From an uncultured Alcanivorax sp. (GTDB taxonomy: Bacteria; Pseudomonadota; Gammaproteobacteria; Pseudomonadales; Alcanivoracaceae): 64,000 bases of DNA. Positions within the stretch are counted from its first letter, which is position 1; each line of letters starts with the position of its first letter. The stretch is taken from NCBI RefSeq assembly GCF_947258575.1, contig NZ_CAMYIV010000011.1, positions 372,001-436,000 on the forward strand, in the 5' to 3' direction. Under the pieces are notes generated by a model. That model was given only the letters and a program-made list of their open reading frames with translations, did not search any database and had not been told where the DNA came from. Position numbers and translations under genes: made by a program. This document shows, piece after piece, positions 19,603-28,782 of the stretch.

Positions 19603-19774
19603 GTAGGAGCGTCGCTGGCGGCGCGATAAAAGACCAGGATCAAAAGCACTCTCACCACAGAGGGCACAGAGTACACAGAGAAGAACCCGTTTTTTTCTCA
19701 GTGATCTCTGTGTCCTCTGTGGTAAATACCGCTTTTCAGGTTTTGGGTGATCGCGCCGCCAGCGACGCTCCTAC
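19603..19774. repeat. GTAGGAGC REP hairpin enclosing a heptad-armed element
   Basis: A perfect 25-bp inverted repeat (19603-19627 and 19750-19774, beginning GTAGGAGCGTCGCTGGCGG) encloses a second inverted repeat (19654-19681 and 19696-19723). The arms of the inner repeat are 7-bp units: ACCACAG, AGGGCAC, AGAGTAC, ACAGAGA on the left; ACCACAG, AGGACAC, AGAGATC, ACTGAGA on the right (minus strand). One mobile or repetitive element has apparently landed inside another. No coding potential. Confidence 0.8.
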
Positions 19775-19802
19775 AGGTAGGTTTGAAATCCGGGAGAGCA
19801 CC

Positions 19803-20831
19803 ATGACAATTAACCGCCAGATCATTCTGTCCGAATACCCCAAGGGCATGCCTCAGGCTGAGCATCTGCCCATGCGCGAAGGGGAGATGCCGTCTGCGAA
19901 AGACGGGCAGGTTCTGATTCGCACCATTTACCTGTCCCTGGACCCCTATATGCGTGGCCGCATGAGTCCGGCCAAGTCCTATGCCGCCAGTGTGGAGCTC
20001 GGTGATGTGATGCAGGGCGCCACCGTGGGCCAGGTGGTGGAATCGCGCCTCGAAGGCTATGAAGCCGGCGATTACGTGCTCGGCTTTGGTGGCTGGCAGG
20101 AATACTCCGTACAGGGCAAGGAGATGCTGCGCAAGCTGGATCCGAAGCAGGCGCCCATCAGTACCGCCGTGGGGGTGCTGGGTATGCCGGGCTTTACTGC
20201 CTATGCCGGGCTGCTGGAAATCGGCCAGCCGAAAGAAGGCGAGACGGTGGTCGTTTCTGCCGCCAGCGGCGCGGTGGGTCAGGTGGTCGGTCAGATCGCC
20301 AAGCTCAAGGGCTGCCGTGTGGTGGGCGTGGCCGGTGCGCCGGATAAATGCCAGCACGTGATCGACACCTATGGCTTCGATGCCTGTGTGAACTACAAGG
20401 ACGACGACTTTGAAGCCCAGCTCAAGGCGGCGTGCCCGGACGGCATCGATATCTATTTCGAAAACGTGGGCGGCAAGGTGTTCGATGCGGTGATGAAGCT
20501 GGTCAACGATTTTGCCCGCATTCCACTGTGTGGTCGCATCGCCCACTACAACGATACCGAAGCGCCCCAAGGGCCGGATCAGTTGCCAGCGTTTCTGACC
20601 AAACTGCTGGTCAAGCGGATCCTGATCAAAGGGTTTATCCAGTTCGATTATGCCCACCTGATGAAGGATTTCGTCCGTGACATGGGTAGCTGGATGCAGG
20701 CCGGAAAAATCCAGTATCAGGAGGATATTGTCCAGGGGCTGGAAAATACCGTGGATGCCTTCCAGGGCCTCCTGGAAGGGCGCAACCGGGGTAAATTGCT
20801 GGTGCAGGTCAGCGAGGATACTTCACGGTAA
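19803..20831 (+). CDS. NADPH-dependent zinc-free MDR oxidoreductase (CurA/PTGR-like)
   Basis: A 342-residue member of the medium-chain dehydrogenase/reductase superfamily. The family probably reduces the double bond of alpha,beta-unsaturated ketones or aldehydes with NADPH. The hallmark LSLDPYMRGRM is near residue 45, and the nucleotide fold has VVSAASGAVGQVVGQIAKLKG. No zinc ligands are present. The start is ATG 19803 after GGGAGAG; the open frame to 19701 runs through the REP element and is not coding. Related proteins include E. coli CurA (YncB) and leukotriene B4 12-hydroxydehydrogenase. A role in detoxifying lipid-derived enones is plausible. Confidence 0.9.
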   Translation: MTINRQIILSEYPKGMPQAEHLPMREGEMPSAKDGQVLIRTIYLSLDPYMRGRMSPAKSYAASVELGDVMQGATVGQVVESRLEGYEAGDYVLGFGGWQEYSVQGKEMLRKLDPKQAPISTAVGVLGMPGFTAYAGLLEIGQPKEGETVVVSAASGAVGQVVGQIAKLKGCRVVGVAGAPDKCQHVIDTYGFDACVNYKDDDFEAQLKAACPDGIDIYFENVGGKVFDAVMKLVNDFARIPLCGRIAHYNDTEAPQGPDQLPAFLTKLLVKRILIKGFIQFDYAHLMKDFVRDMGSWMQAGKIQYQEDIVQGLENTVDAFQGLLEGRNRGKLLVQVSEDTSR

Positions 20832-21001
20832 CGGCGACAGAGGGTGCGCAGTTCCAGGCGCTTTTCGCGTTGCATACCGTGCACTATCACTGGCCAGCCT
20901 CGATAACGGTGAGGCTCGGTACAGGTTGTTGTTGATCGTTATCCTGCTGACATAGTGCTTTTGCATGTCATGCGGCAGGGATTGTTCAGAGAGAAACCCT
21001 T

Positions 21002-21922
21002 ATGACGAATAAACCCAGCATCCTGGTCGTCGGCGCGGGCGCCATCGGCAGCTTTTACGGTGCCATTCTCAAGCGTGCCGGCTGTGAGGTGAGTGTGGTG
21101 CTGCGCTCGGATTATGACGCGGTAAAGGAGGGCGGGTTTCGCTTTACCAGCCCGCTGGGCGACTTGTCCTGGCAGCCAGACCGGGTGTATCGCCCCGATG
21201 ACACACCGGACGCGTTTCCTGACTATGTGCTGCTGTGCGTCAAGGTGCTGCCGGGCGTGGATCGTGCCGCGCTGGTCCGTCCCTGGATGGGCGAACACAC
21301 CGGCCTGGTGCTGATCGAAAATGGCCTGGATATCGAACGAGAGTTGGCTGATGCCTATCCACAGCATCCACTGGTGAGCTGCCTGGCATTTATCGCTGTC
21401 AGCCGCACCGGCCCCGGTGAGGTCCATCATCAGGCCTATGGCCAACTGGTCATGGGCAATTTTCCCGCTGGCTTTGATGATCACTGCCGTCGGTTGAGCG
21501 GCCTGTTCAAGGAAGGGGGCATTGACGTCAACGATAGCGAGGCGGTGGTGGGCGAACGCTGGCGCAAGTGTGTCTGGAATACACCGTTCAATCCCCTAAG
21601 CGTGCTGTGTAATGGCGCCGATACCCTGTCGATTCTCGACGCCCCTGGTGGTGAAGATCTGGTCCGTACGATGATGGAAGAGGTGATGGCCGTGGCCGCT
21701 GCCGATGGTTATCCATTGCCGGTAGATCTGGTGGAAAAGAATCTGGCAGGCACTCGCAAGATGGGTGCCTACAAAAACTCCATGGCGCTGGATTATCTGA
21801 ACGACCGACCCATCGAACTGGATGCCATCCTGGGCAATGTGGTGGCGATTGCCAAACGATGCGGGGTAGCTGTCCCACACCTGACGACGGTGCTGACAGC
21901 ACTGCGTATCCGTTACCAATGA
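21002..21922 (+). CDS. 2-dehydropantoate 2-reductase family protein (PanE/ApbA-like)
   Basis: The 306-residue protein has an N-terminal NADP-binding Rossmann motif (VVGAGAIGSFYGAILKRAG) and the C-terminal ApbA domain, including the conserved WRKCVWNTPFNPLSVL helix. PanE makes pantoate for CoA synthesis, but genomes often contain several paralogues acting on other 2-keto acids. Its position next to a CurA-like enzyme and away from panBC means the pantothenate role is not certain. It stands alone, with a strong terminator behind it. Confidence 0.82.
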   Translation: MTNKPSILVVGAGAIGSFYGAILKRAGCEVSVVLRSDYDAVKEGGFRFTSPLGDLSWQPDRVYRPDDTPDAFPDYVLLCVKVLPGVDRAALVRPWMGEHTGLVLIENGLDIERELADAYPQHPLVSCLAFIAVSRTGPGEVHHQAYGQLVMGNFPAGFDDHCRRLSGLFKEGGIDVNDSEAVVGERWRKCVWNTPFNPLSVLCNGADTLSILDAPGGEDLVRTMMEEVMAVAAADGYPLPVDLVEKNLAGTRKMGAYKNSMALDYLNDRPIELDAILGNVVAIAKRCGVAVPHLTTVLTALRIRYQ

Positions 21923-21935
21923 GGCGTCATTCTGA

Positions 21936-21971
21936 CCGCAGCATGATACAAAACGTCATGTTGCGGTTTTT
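21936..21971 (+). terminator. Rho-independent terminator
   Basis: CCGCAGCATGA pairs with TCATGTTGCGG (one G-U) around a 9-base loop, followed by TTTTTCTTG. It lies 13 bases after the PanE-like stop. Confidence 0.85.
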
Positions 21972-22233
21972 CTTGTCAACGAAGCATTACGAACAAAGTT
22001 TTAGTGCAGAAATCCTGATGGCAAAGTCGGTTTTCAAAAGCCGTTGAATTGCTTGATAATTTGCTGCGTGAAGTATACGTGAATATAAAAATCGTCTATT
22101 TATCAGGTAGATAAAACGCACCAATATGTCGATTTTTGCTTACAAACGATAACTTGTCCCTGTCCGCTCCCCGCTTAATCCTGTCCCGGTAAACAGAAAA
22201 ATCTGTCGCCAAAAACAAGAAACGTGTGAAAGG
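21972..22233 (+). promoter_or_regulatory. A+T-rich leader of the Ig-like lipoprotein gene
   Basis: No gene is seen. The stretch is clearly richer in A+T than its surroundings. It holds a nested inverted repeat: AAAAATCG (22087-22094) with CGATTTTT (22130-22137), and inside it TTTATC with GATAAA. This probably contains the promoter and a possible operator for the lipoprotein/OmpW pair. The exact promoter could not be assigned. Confidence 0.4.
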
Positions 22234-25200
22234 ATGCGCACAACAACTATTCAGCGTCTGGCTGTCTTATCCCTGCTTTATCCCTTACTGAATGCCTGCG
22301 AAGACGACCCGGATTTGTTTATCCCACCGGAGCCCGGTGACGCACTGATCTATGCCTATCCCTCGGACGGTATGGTGGATCTGCCTCTGGGCAGTAAATT
22401 GCTGCTGACCTTTTCCAGTGATATCGACGAAGCAGCGGCCAAGGCGGAGTGTCAGCCTGACGGCGATAACTTTGTGGGTACGCTGTGTCTTGCCGACAGC
22501 GAGGGGAGTCTGGTGGATCTCAGCAGTGCTGAAGTCTCCAACCGGAAACGTACCCTGACGTTCTCCATGTCTGGTCTGCGTGCCGGTGAAGAATACCGAC
22601 TGTGGGTGTCGCCGGAGATCGCTTCCGGAGTCGTCAACCTGGATGATCAGGACGGCCCGCTGATTACCTTCCGTACCCGTCAGTACAACCCGCTTCCCGA
22701 CCAGGCGCCCCAGGTGCTGGCCATCAATCAGGAAATGCCCAGCGTTTACCTGCCCGAGCCTGTCGGTGAGGAACGCTTTCCGTTCATGGATTTCTCGCCA
22801 GTGCGGATCACCTTTACCGAGCCTCTGGTGGAAACCACCGTCCGCTACGGTGACAGCGTCAAACTGGAACATCAGGAATCAAGGGAACTGGTGGATGTAA
22901 GGATTCTCAATGAGCGTCACTACATCACACTGGATCCCAAGGAAGATCTGATCGGTGGCGACACTTACACACTGACCCTGCAAGGCCTGGAAGATTTTGA
23001 TGAGGACCTGCTGGAGACGGTGACCTATGAGTTGACGCCCACGCTGTCCAAGGATGACGTGGTCGATCTCAACCCGCCGATCAAGCAACTGATGAAAGCC
23101 CAGCCGGCACTGGGGGACCCGGGCTACCCGCAAACCTCGCGTCTGCATGGGTTACCCCTTAACCAGTTCAACCTGGTTACCGAAGCGCTGGGTGTGACCC
23201 AGGTAAATGCCATGCCGCTGGTGCTGGAAGGCTGGATGGGCCGACCGGATGTGCATGTGGATGCTGTTCCAGTGGTTGCTCGTGCCGGCCAGCAGCTGCG
23301 CATTGCCGGCATCGATCCGATCAAGCTCGGTGGCGAGGTGCGCACGCCCATGTTCACCGGTGACATCATCGGTACCTTTGTGACCGACGTGACGGGCTAC
23401 CTGGTGACTAACCCCTATCGCCCGAAGGGCTTTCAGCCCGATGACGATTATGCGCCGATGTTTGTTTACATGAATTTTGACCTTGCCATGCATGCGGAAG
23501 AACCACGCGGCAATGCCTCGGTAAATCAGAATCTGATGCATATCCAGGCGGTTGGTGTGGTGGATGTGAGGGATGGTGCGCTGACATTCGAGGTGTTTCG
23601 AACCCTGGAACTGGACGTGCTTAGCGGTGCCGCCAAAGTCAGTGCGGACTTTGCACTGGGGGTGCGTGCGGATGTGGATTTCGAGTTCGAACAGCTCAAT
23701 CGCGATCCGCTTCAGGCAACCGGGTCGTTTCCCGAACACAATCAGGCCCAGGTAGAACCGAGTAACAATATTGTTGTGGTATTCAACGAGCCGGTACACG
23801 ACGAAGGAATGGAACAGGTGAAGTTGTTCCGCCAGGACAGCAACGAACCGGTGCCGGTGCAGGTGCGAAGCAGTGGTTCCAACCTGGTGATTACTCCGCT
23901 CAATGAACTGGCAGCGGGGCAGCGCTATTACCTGGATCTGGGCGATGGCCTGAAAGACCAGGATTTGTTCGATCCTTCGCACCTGCAGTTCGTGCCCGGG
24001 GATGCCACTGATGGCACTGGCCAGATTGTTTTCGATACCGCCAGTTATGCGGCCAACGATGATGCGCCGGTGCTGCCGCCGGTAGTACTGGGGGCCTACC
24101 CCGGTATCGGTTGTGCGTTGCAGGACCGCGGTGTTGAGCGCCAGGATGCAGACGGCAACACGGTGAAAATGGCTGGCCGGTGTGTGGGGGGGCTGGCGTC
24201 GGATTCGCTCTTCTACCCTTTCTTCTATGACGTCAGTCGCCCCATCGAGATCAGTTTCAATATGCCCATGGAAATGGCCTCCATGACTTTCGGCACCATT
24301 GCCGCTGACGGTGAATCCTGCGAAGGCGGGGCCATGTGTCTGGGCGAACAGGCCAATGGACAGTGGCAGAATATTCCCATGTCGGCACGGCGCAACAGCC
24401 TGCGTCTGCGGGCACTGCCGGCACCGGACACCATTGTCCCGGGTAATGCCTACCGGCTGGTGATCAACGGTGGCGACAATGGGGAAGCGGTATTCCGCAG
24501 CCACGACCGCTTCGGCAACCTGGATATCAATACGGACCCGCTCAACGGCATGGGTACCTGCGGTCCTCTCTCTAACCAACCCTGTGAGGGTGGTCCGCCG
24601 ATTCTGCTCGATTTCACCGCCACGCCGGATGAAGGCGCCGCCTATGCCACCGTGCTGACCCGGGAATACACCGACGTCAATGGCAATGGCAACTGGGATG
24701 ATGATGAAGTGGAAGCGGTCAACAACCATGCCCGTGGCCATGTGAAAAGCACAGGAGGGCTGATTGGTGGCGCCAACCTGGATGACGGCGACCAGATCTT
24801 TACCCATGCGGCTCTGCCCATGGCGTTCCTGCCCAAGGAACCCCTGGACCTGAGTTATATCGGTCTGGTCGATGAAGGCAATGGCCGCTGGTGTGCCACC
24901 CAGGAAGATGCCGATGGCGATATCTTCTGTATCCAGACCGTGGGGGAGTCAGCGATCCCGGTGGAGATCAATGCCCAGCATGTGATGGGCACATCACTGA
25001 CCGCCAACGCTACCCTGGCCATTCCGGTTCTGGGCGATCTGATTCCGTTACCGCTGGAAACCGGAGCACTGGTGCTGCGTTTTCGGCCCTATGACGACAA
25101 GCCCCCGCAGCCTTTGCGCGGGTTTGTGGTGAACCAGATTGACCCGGACACCGGTGAGGAAATCGACAATCCGATCTTCATCACCCGCCTGGATGCCTGG

Positions 25201-25587
25201 CTGGATGCACCGGACCTGCGGCTGCTCTCCGCTTTGATCCCCGGTGGGCAAGCTATCCCCAATGTGGCGGATGCCAACGTGAGAAGCCTGCCGGTCTCTG
25301 CCTACCTGACCGGGCCGGTGAAATTCCTGCGCAACGGGCAGATCACGCTGGAGTCGCGTAATGCGTCCGCCATTGCCGCAACGCTGAACCTGTCGGTGGA
25401 TCTTGGCGCCCTGATTCCGGTGCTGGGCGATCTGCTTGATCTGATCATCGGCGGCATCGTCCCCGAAGAAGGTGTGGGCTCTCTGGAGCTGGGCATTGCC
25501 AAGGACGACTTCCGCATCCGTGTGGTCAACAACCCGACCCACGCACGCCTCACTACGGCTGGTCAGGAAAATGCGGGGGAGCTTTGA
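22234..25587 (+). CDS. Large Ig-like (Big_5-type) lipoprotein, 1117 aa
   Basis: The function is unknown. The N-terminus carries a lipoprotein signal with lipobox LLNAC (Cys 22), so it is probably anchored in a membrane, perhaps at the outer surface. The mature protein is acidic and contains several Ig-like segments of the Big_5 kind. They are recognisable by PSDGMVDLPLGSKLLLTFS near residue 43, SPVRITFTEPL near 190, EPSNNIVVVFNEPVHDEGM near 508 and a fourth near 670. Each ends in a phrase such as AAGQRYYLDLGDGL. Two Cys-rich loops (ESCEGGAMC; TCGPLSNQPC) could form disulfides. The C-terminus has two similar hydrophobic segments with IPVLGDL. The AAAGG ribosome site abuts the ATG unusually closely. 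The downstream OmpW-like gene follows after 2 bases. Confidence 0.8.
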   Translation: MRTTTIQRLAVLSLLYPLLNACEDDPDLFIPPEPGDALIYAYPSDGMVDLPLGSKLLLTFSSDIDEAAAKAECQPDGDNFVGTLCLADSEGSLVDLSSAEVSNRKRTLTFSMSGLRAGEEYRLWVSPEIASGVVNLDDQDGPLITFRTRQYNPLPDQAPQVLAINQEMPSVYLPEPVGEERFPFMDFSPVRITFTEPLVETTVRYGDSVKLEHQESRELVDVRILNERHYITLDPKEDLIGGDTYTLTLQGLEDFDEDLLETVTYELTPTLSKDDVVDLNPPIKQLMKAQPALGDPGYPQTSRLHGLPLNQFNLVTEALGVTQVNAMPLVLEGWMGRPDVHVDAVPVVARAGQQLRIAGIDPIKLGGEVRTPMFTGDIIGTFVTDVTGYLVTNPYRPKGFQPDDDYAPMFVYMNFDLAMHAEEPRGNASVNQNLMHIQAVGVVDVRDGALTFEVFRTLELDVLSGAAKVSADFALGVRADVDFEFEQLNRDPLQATGSFPEHNQAQVEPSNNIVVVFNEPVHDEGMEQVKLFRQDSNEPVPVQVRSSGSNLVITPLNELAAGQRYYLDLGDGLKDQDLFDPSHLQFVPGDATDGTGQIVFDTASYAANDDAPVLPPVVLGAYPGIGCALQDRGVERQDADGNTVKMAGRCVGGLASDSLFYPFFYDVSRPIEISFNMPMEMASMTFGTIAADGESCEGGAMCLGEQANGQWQNIPMSARRNSLRLRALPAPDTIVPGNAYRLVINGGDNGEAVFRSHDRFGNLDINTDPLNGMGTCGPLSNQPCEGGPPILLDFTATPDEGAAYATVLTREYTDVNGNGNWDDDEVEAVNNHARGHVKSTGGLIGGANLDDGDQIFTHAALPMAFLPKEPLDLSYIGLVDEGNGRWCATQEDADGDIFCIQTVGESAIPVEINAQHVMGTSLTANATLAIPVLGDLIPLPLETGALVLRFRPYDDKPPQPLRGFVVNQIDPDTGEEIDNPIFITRLDAWLDAPDLRLLSALIPGGQAIPNVADANVRSLPVSAYLTGPVKFLRNGQITLESRNASAIAATLNLSVDLGALIPVLGDLLDLIIGGIVPEEGVGSLELGIAKDDFRIRVVNNPTHARLTTAGQENAGEL

Positions 25588-25589
25588 TA

Positions 25590-26456
25590 ATGAGAAGAAT
25601 AATGGATCATAAAAAACGGTTTCTCCTGTTTGTCGTGCTGGGGCTCTTTTCTGCCAATGTTGCCAGTCAGGACAAATACGGCCCGGATTATCCCGGAGTG
25701 AAATTTACCCAGAAGATTTTTGGCGAGGACCGGCTGTATTTCCGCTTCGGCGCGATCCACATGTCCCCGGACATAAAAACCCGCTCGATCACTCTCAGTA
25801 ATCTCTCTGAAATTGCTGAAGTGGCGGTGGAGCCTGGCGAGCAGGAAGGGGAGGCGTTCAGTGACCCGCTCACCATTCCGGCCGCCATCATCGGCTACAA
25901 GCTGCGCTGGGGGGATGGAGGCTGGTCCATTGAAACCATGGTGGCATTACCGCCCACGCTGGAGCTGAAGGCCAAGGGCAAGCTGGCGGATGAGCCCCTG
26001 GTCACCGAGGCCAACGGCATTCCCACCGGGGTGCCGGCACTGGGCGAAAAGGTGGGCGAAACCAAGGTGGCACCGCCCATGGTGACCCTGGTGAAGCGAT
26101 TCCGCATGGATCACAACTTCCGGCCCTATGTGGGCCTGGGAGCCGTGTACCTGTTTACCTACGATAGCCACGTCACCAACCCGATTCTCACGGAAGTGGG
26201 AGAACCGGAGCTGGAGATTCAGGATAAATTCGGCTGGGTAGGGCAGATCGGCGCGGATTGGCGGCTGAGCGATCACTGGTGGCTGGCGGCGGATGCCAAG
26301 TACATCAGCGTCAAGGAAGTGAAAGCCAAGGTGGATCGCACCTTCATCCGCGCCCCGGGCCTTCCCCAGTATCAGTTCGCGGAAGTGGGTGATGCAGAAT
26401 TCGTGGCTGACATGAATGTGTATGCCTTCCACCTGGGGGTGGGGTTCACGTTCTGA
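25590..26456 (+). CDS. OmpW-family outer membrane protein
   Basis: A 288-residue predicted beta-barrel with a cleavable signal peptide (RFLLFVVLGLFSANVASQ). It has the OmpW features: an early strand with LYFRFGAIHMSPD, RPYVGLGAVYLFTYD in the middle, a DWRLSDHWWLAADAKYISV hairpin and a C-terminal aromatic strand ending VGFTF. OmpW-family proteins are eight-stranded barrels with a lateral hydrophobic channel, and relatives (AlkL) help alkanes cross the outer membrane. ATG 25590 is chosen because GGGGGAG lies about 8 bases before it. It follows the Ig-like lipoprotein by 2 bases, so the two are very likely co-translated. It is longer than E. coli OmpW (about 210 aa), with an insertion after the first strands. 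Confidence 0.87.
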   Translation: MRRIMDHKKRFLLFVVLGLFSANVASQDKYGPDYPGVKFTQKIFGEDRLYFRFGAIHMSPDIKTRSITLSNLSEIAEVAVEPGEQEGEAFSDPLTIPAAIIGYKLRWGDGGWSIETMVALPPTLELKAKGKLADEPLVTEANGIPTGVPALGEKVGETKVAPPMVTLVKRFRMDHNFRPYVGLGAVYLFTYDSHVTNPILTEVGEPELEIQDKFGWVGQIGADWRLSDHWWLAADAKYISVKEVKAKVDRTFIRAPGLPQYQFAEVGDAEFVADMNVYAFHLGVGFTF

Positions 26457-26555
26457 CTTGCCGGCGGTAATGCGCCGGTATCAGGGGAAAGCGCTTTCGT
26501 TGACCATCGACACAAACCGTAGTCAGGCCTGATGTTTTTGGTCATTGAGGCCTTG

Positions 26556-26595
26556 GCGGGAAACGTGAAATAGTATTTCAAATACTGTTTCCCGC
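26556..26595. terminator. Bidirectional hairpin between convergent genes
   Basis: The outer stem GCGGGAAAC/GTTTCCCGC encloses a perfect inner palindrome AGTATTT-C-AAATACT, with a 7-base bulge on the left. It lies between the OmpW-like gene and the oppositely oriented quinone reductase gene. Confidence 0.65.
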
Positions 26596-26610
26596 TGGGC
26601 CTTGCTCATG

Positions 26611-27579
26611 TCAGTCGCCAACCACAATCACACGCTTGCCACTAAAGTCGTTACCGGCCATATGGTCGTGGGCGGCTTTGGCGTCGGTGAAGGTGAAGGT
26701 TTCCAGCGGCAGGGGCAGCAGGCGACCGCTGGCAAACAGGGGTGCAAGACGGTCATTGAAGACCTGCGCCATACGGATGCGGTTTTCCAGTGGCTGGCTG
26801 CGCATGGTCATGCTTTTCAGGGTCTGGCGTTTCATCAGCAGGGCGCCCAGATTCAGCTCCGTGGTCAGCCCGCCAAGAATGCCGATATTCACCAGGGTGC
26901 CCTCGGCGTGCAGGCCGCCGAGCAGGGCGTTCCAGTCCGGGCCGACCATATCCAGAATTACCGCCACACCCTGTCCGTCGGTGAGCGCATCAAGCTGGGC
27001 TTTCAAGGTACCGTCCTCGCACACCTGAGCCGCCAGGCCCATGTCGTTGGCGGTGTCCAGTTTACTCAGATCCCGGCTGCTGCCGATGGGGCGGGCGCCC
27101 AGCGCCGCGGCCAATTGGGTGGCGGCCAGGCCGACTCCGGCGGTGGCCGGGCGAATCAGGCACCACTGGCCGGGCTGCAAACCGCCTTCCAGAAACAACG
27201 CCCGGTAGGCGGTCAGAAACGCCTCGGGCAGGGTGGCGGCGCGGGCGAAGTCCATGCCCTCGGGAACGGTCAGCGCCTCCCGTTCGTGGGTGACGATCTG
27301 TTCGGCATAGGCACAACCGGGCACCAGGCCCATCACCGCATCGCCCACTTGCCGTTGCTGCACCCGCTCACCCACGGCGCTGACCACCCCGGCGTATTCC
27401 AGCCCGGGAATGCGGCTGTCGGTGCCCGGCGGTGCCGGGTAGCGGCCCAGTACCTGCAACAGATCCGCCCGGTTCACGCCGATGGCTTTCACCTGCACGC
27501 AAATTTCCCCCGGCCCCGGTTGCAGGTCCGGCAGTGTGTCCAGTTGCAGTTGCTGATCCTCAATACACCAGGCACGCAT
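26611..27579 (-). CDS. NAD(P)H quinone oxidoreductase, PIG3/QorA-type
   Basis: A 322-residue zinc-free MDR protein. The signature GVNRADLLQVLGRYPAPPG near residue 35 is typical of the PIG3 quinone reductase group. The nucleotide-binding region (PATAGVGLAATQLAAALGA) departs slightly from the canonical AAAGGVG, with a Thr in the middle. It probably reduces quinones or enones with NADPH. It is monocistronic, and its upstream side holds a heptad-armed repeat. Confidence 0.88.
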   Translation of the reverse strand: MRAWCIEDQQLQLDTLPDLQPGPGEICVQVKAIGVNRADLLQVLGRYPAPPGTDSRIPGLEYAGVVSAVGERVQQRQVGDAVMGLVPGCAYAEQIVTHEREALTVPEGMDFARAATLPEAFLTAYRALFLEGGLQPGQWCLIRPATAGVGLAATQLAAALGARPIGSSRDLSKLDTANDMGLAAQVCEDGTLKAQLDALTDGQGVAVILDMVGPDWNALLGGLHAEGTLVNIGILGGLTTELNLGALLMKRQTLKSMTMRSQPLENRIRMAQVFNDRLAPLFASGRLLPLPLETFTFTDAKAAHDHMAGNDFSGKRVIVVGD

Positions 27580-27605
27580 GGCTGTGCTCCTATCAATAAT
27601 GGTTT

Positions 27606-27731
27606 ACCACAGAGGGCACAGAGTGCACTGAGAAAACCCCTTGCCTGGAAGGCCTGTAAGCGGCTTTCAGAAACCAGCGGCGTTGCAAACAGCAGTTTGT
27701 TTTTCTCTGTGTACTCGGTGACCTCTGTGGT
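27606..27731. repeat. Heptad-armed inverted element (ACCACAG/AGGGCAC family)
   Basis: The left arm 27606-27633 reads ACCACAG, AGGGCAC, AGAGTGC, ACTGAGA. The right arm 27704-27731, on the other strand, reads ACCACAG, AGGTCAC, CGAGTAC, ACAGAGA. Its core differs completely from that of the same family at 19654-19723. It fills the divergent spacer between the quinone reductase and the MBL-fold gene. Confidence 0.8.
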
Positions 27732-27751
27732 GAAAAAACAAAAGGTTGGTT

Positions 27752-28771
27752 ATGTCACTACACTATCCGTTCACTGATCTGCCGCCGGCAGGCCAGCGTT
27801 TCAAGGTGGCCGACGGGGTTTACTGGCTGCGTTTCCCGCTGCCCTTTGCCCTCGACCATATCAATCTCTGGTTGCTGGAAGATAACCATGGCTGGGTAAT
27901 CGTGGATACCGGCCTGGGAGTGCGCCGCAGCCGGGACATCTGGCAGCAGCTGTTGGCCGAACAACTGGACGGCAAGCCGGTGACCCGCATCATCGTCACC
28001 CATTACCACCCGGACCATCTCGGCATGGCCGGCTGGTTGCAGCAACACTGCCAGGCGCCGGTGATCATGAGCCGCGGCGAGTGGCAGTTGGCCAGCCATA
28101 TCTGTGACGCCAGCGATGAACAGACCATCCAGCGCTTCAAGCATTTTCTCGGCAGCCATGGCCTGCAGGGCGACAACCTCGACAAGGTGGCCGGCAAGGG
28201 CAATGGCTTCCGCCGGGTGGTGATGCCCATGCCTACCGACCCGCAATTTGTCGGTGCCGGTGACAGCCTGACTATCAATGGTCAGCACTGGCAGATTCAC
28301 ATCGGTCGTGGCCATGCTCCCGAGCACCTGTGTCTGTACCGGAATGACGATCGCTTGCTGATCAGCGGCGACCAGGTGTTGCCCACCATTTCCAGCAATC
28401 TTATGGTGCGGCCCACGGAACCGGAGGCGAACCCGGTGGTAGCGTTTGTGGACAGCCTCAAGGCAATTCGCGATGCCCTGCCGCAGGACACCCTGGTTTT
28501 GCCGGCCCACGGCCTGCCGTTCCGGGGTCTGCATCACCGCATCAATGCGCTGGTCGCCCATCACGACCAGCAACTGGACCAGGTACAGGCCGCCTGCCGT
28601 CATCACCCCCACAACGCCCACGATATTCTGCCGGTGATGTTCAACCGGGAGCTGGATGTGCAGCAGCTCATGTTTGCCATGGGTGAAAGCATTGCGCATC
28701 TCAATTGTCTGGTGGAGCAGGGGCGGGTGCAGCGCGAAGACCGCGATGGGATCTGGCACTTCGCGGCCTGA
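27752..28771 (+). CDS. MBL-fold metallo-hydrolase
   Basis: A 339-residue metallo-beta-lactamase-fold protein. The metal motif THYHPDHLGMAG (HxHxDH) lies near residue 88, the next His ligand is in GRGHAPEHLCLY, and the bridging Asp is in LLISGDQVLP. The C-terminus (VLPAHGLPFRGLHHRINAL and beyond) resembles the winged-helix tail of LACTB2-like hydrolases. Family members cleave thioesters, RNA or lactones; the substrate is unknown. The start is ATG 27752; the TTG six bases upstream lacks a ribosome site. Confidence 0.88.
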   Translation: MSLHYPFTDLPPAGQRFKVADGVYWLRFPLPFALDHINLWLLEDNHGWVIVDTGLGVRRSRDIWQQLLAEQLDGKPVTRIIVTHYHPDHLGMAGWLQQHCQAPVIMSRGEWQLASHICDASDEQTIQRFKHFLGSHGLQGDNLDKVAGKGNGFRRVVMPMPTDPQFVGAGDSLTINGQHWQIHIGRGHAPEHLCLYRNDDRLLISGDQVLPTISSNLMVRPTEPEANPVVAFVDSLKAIRDALPQDTLVLPAHGLPFRGLHHRINALVAHHDQQLDQVQAACRHHPHNAHDILPVMFNRELDVQQLMFAMGESIAHLNCLVEQGRVQREDRDGIWHFAA

Positions 28772-28782
28772 TCAAGAAGGTG

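Noticed and set aside
19701-19802. N-terminal extension of the CurA-like protein
   Set aside because: The extension runs through the heptad and REP repeats, and the ATG at 19803 has a ribosome site and the conserved N-terminus.
23152-24807. 551-codon frame antisense to the Ig-like lipoprotein
   Set aside because: The forward protein has a lipobox and repeated Ig-like segments; the antisense frame has neither start signal nor domain.
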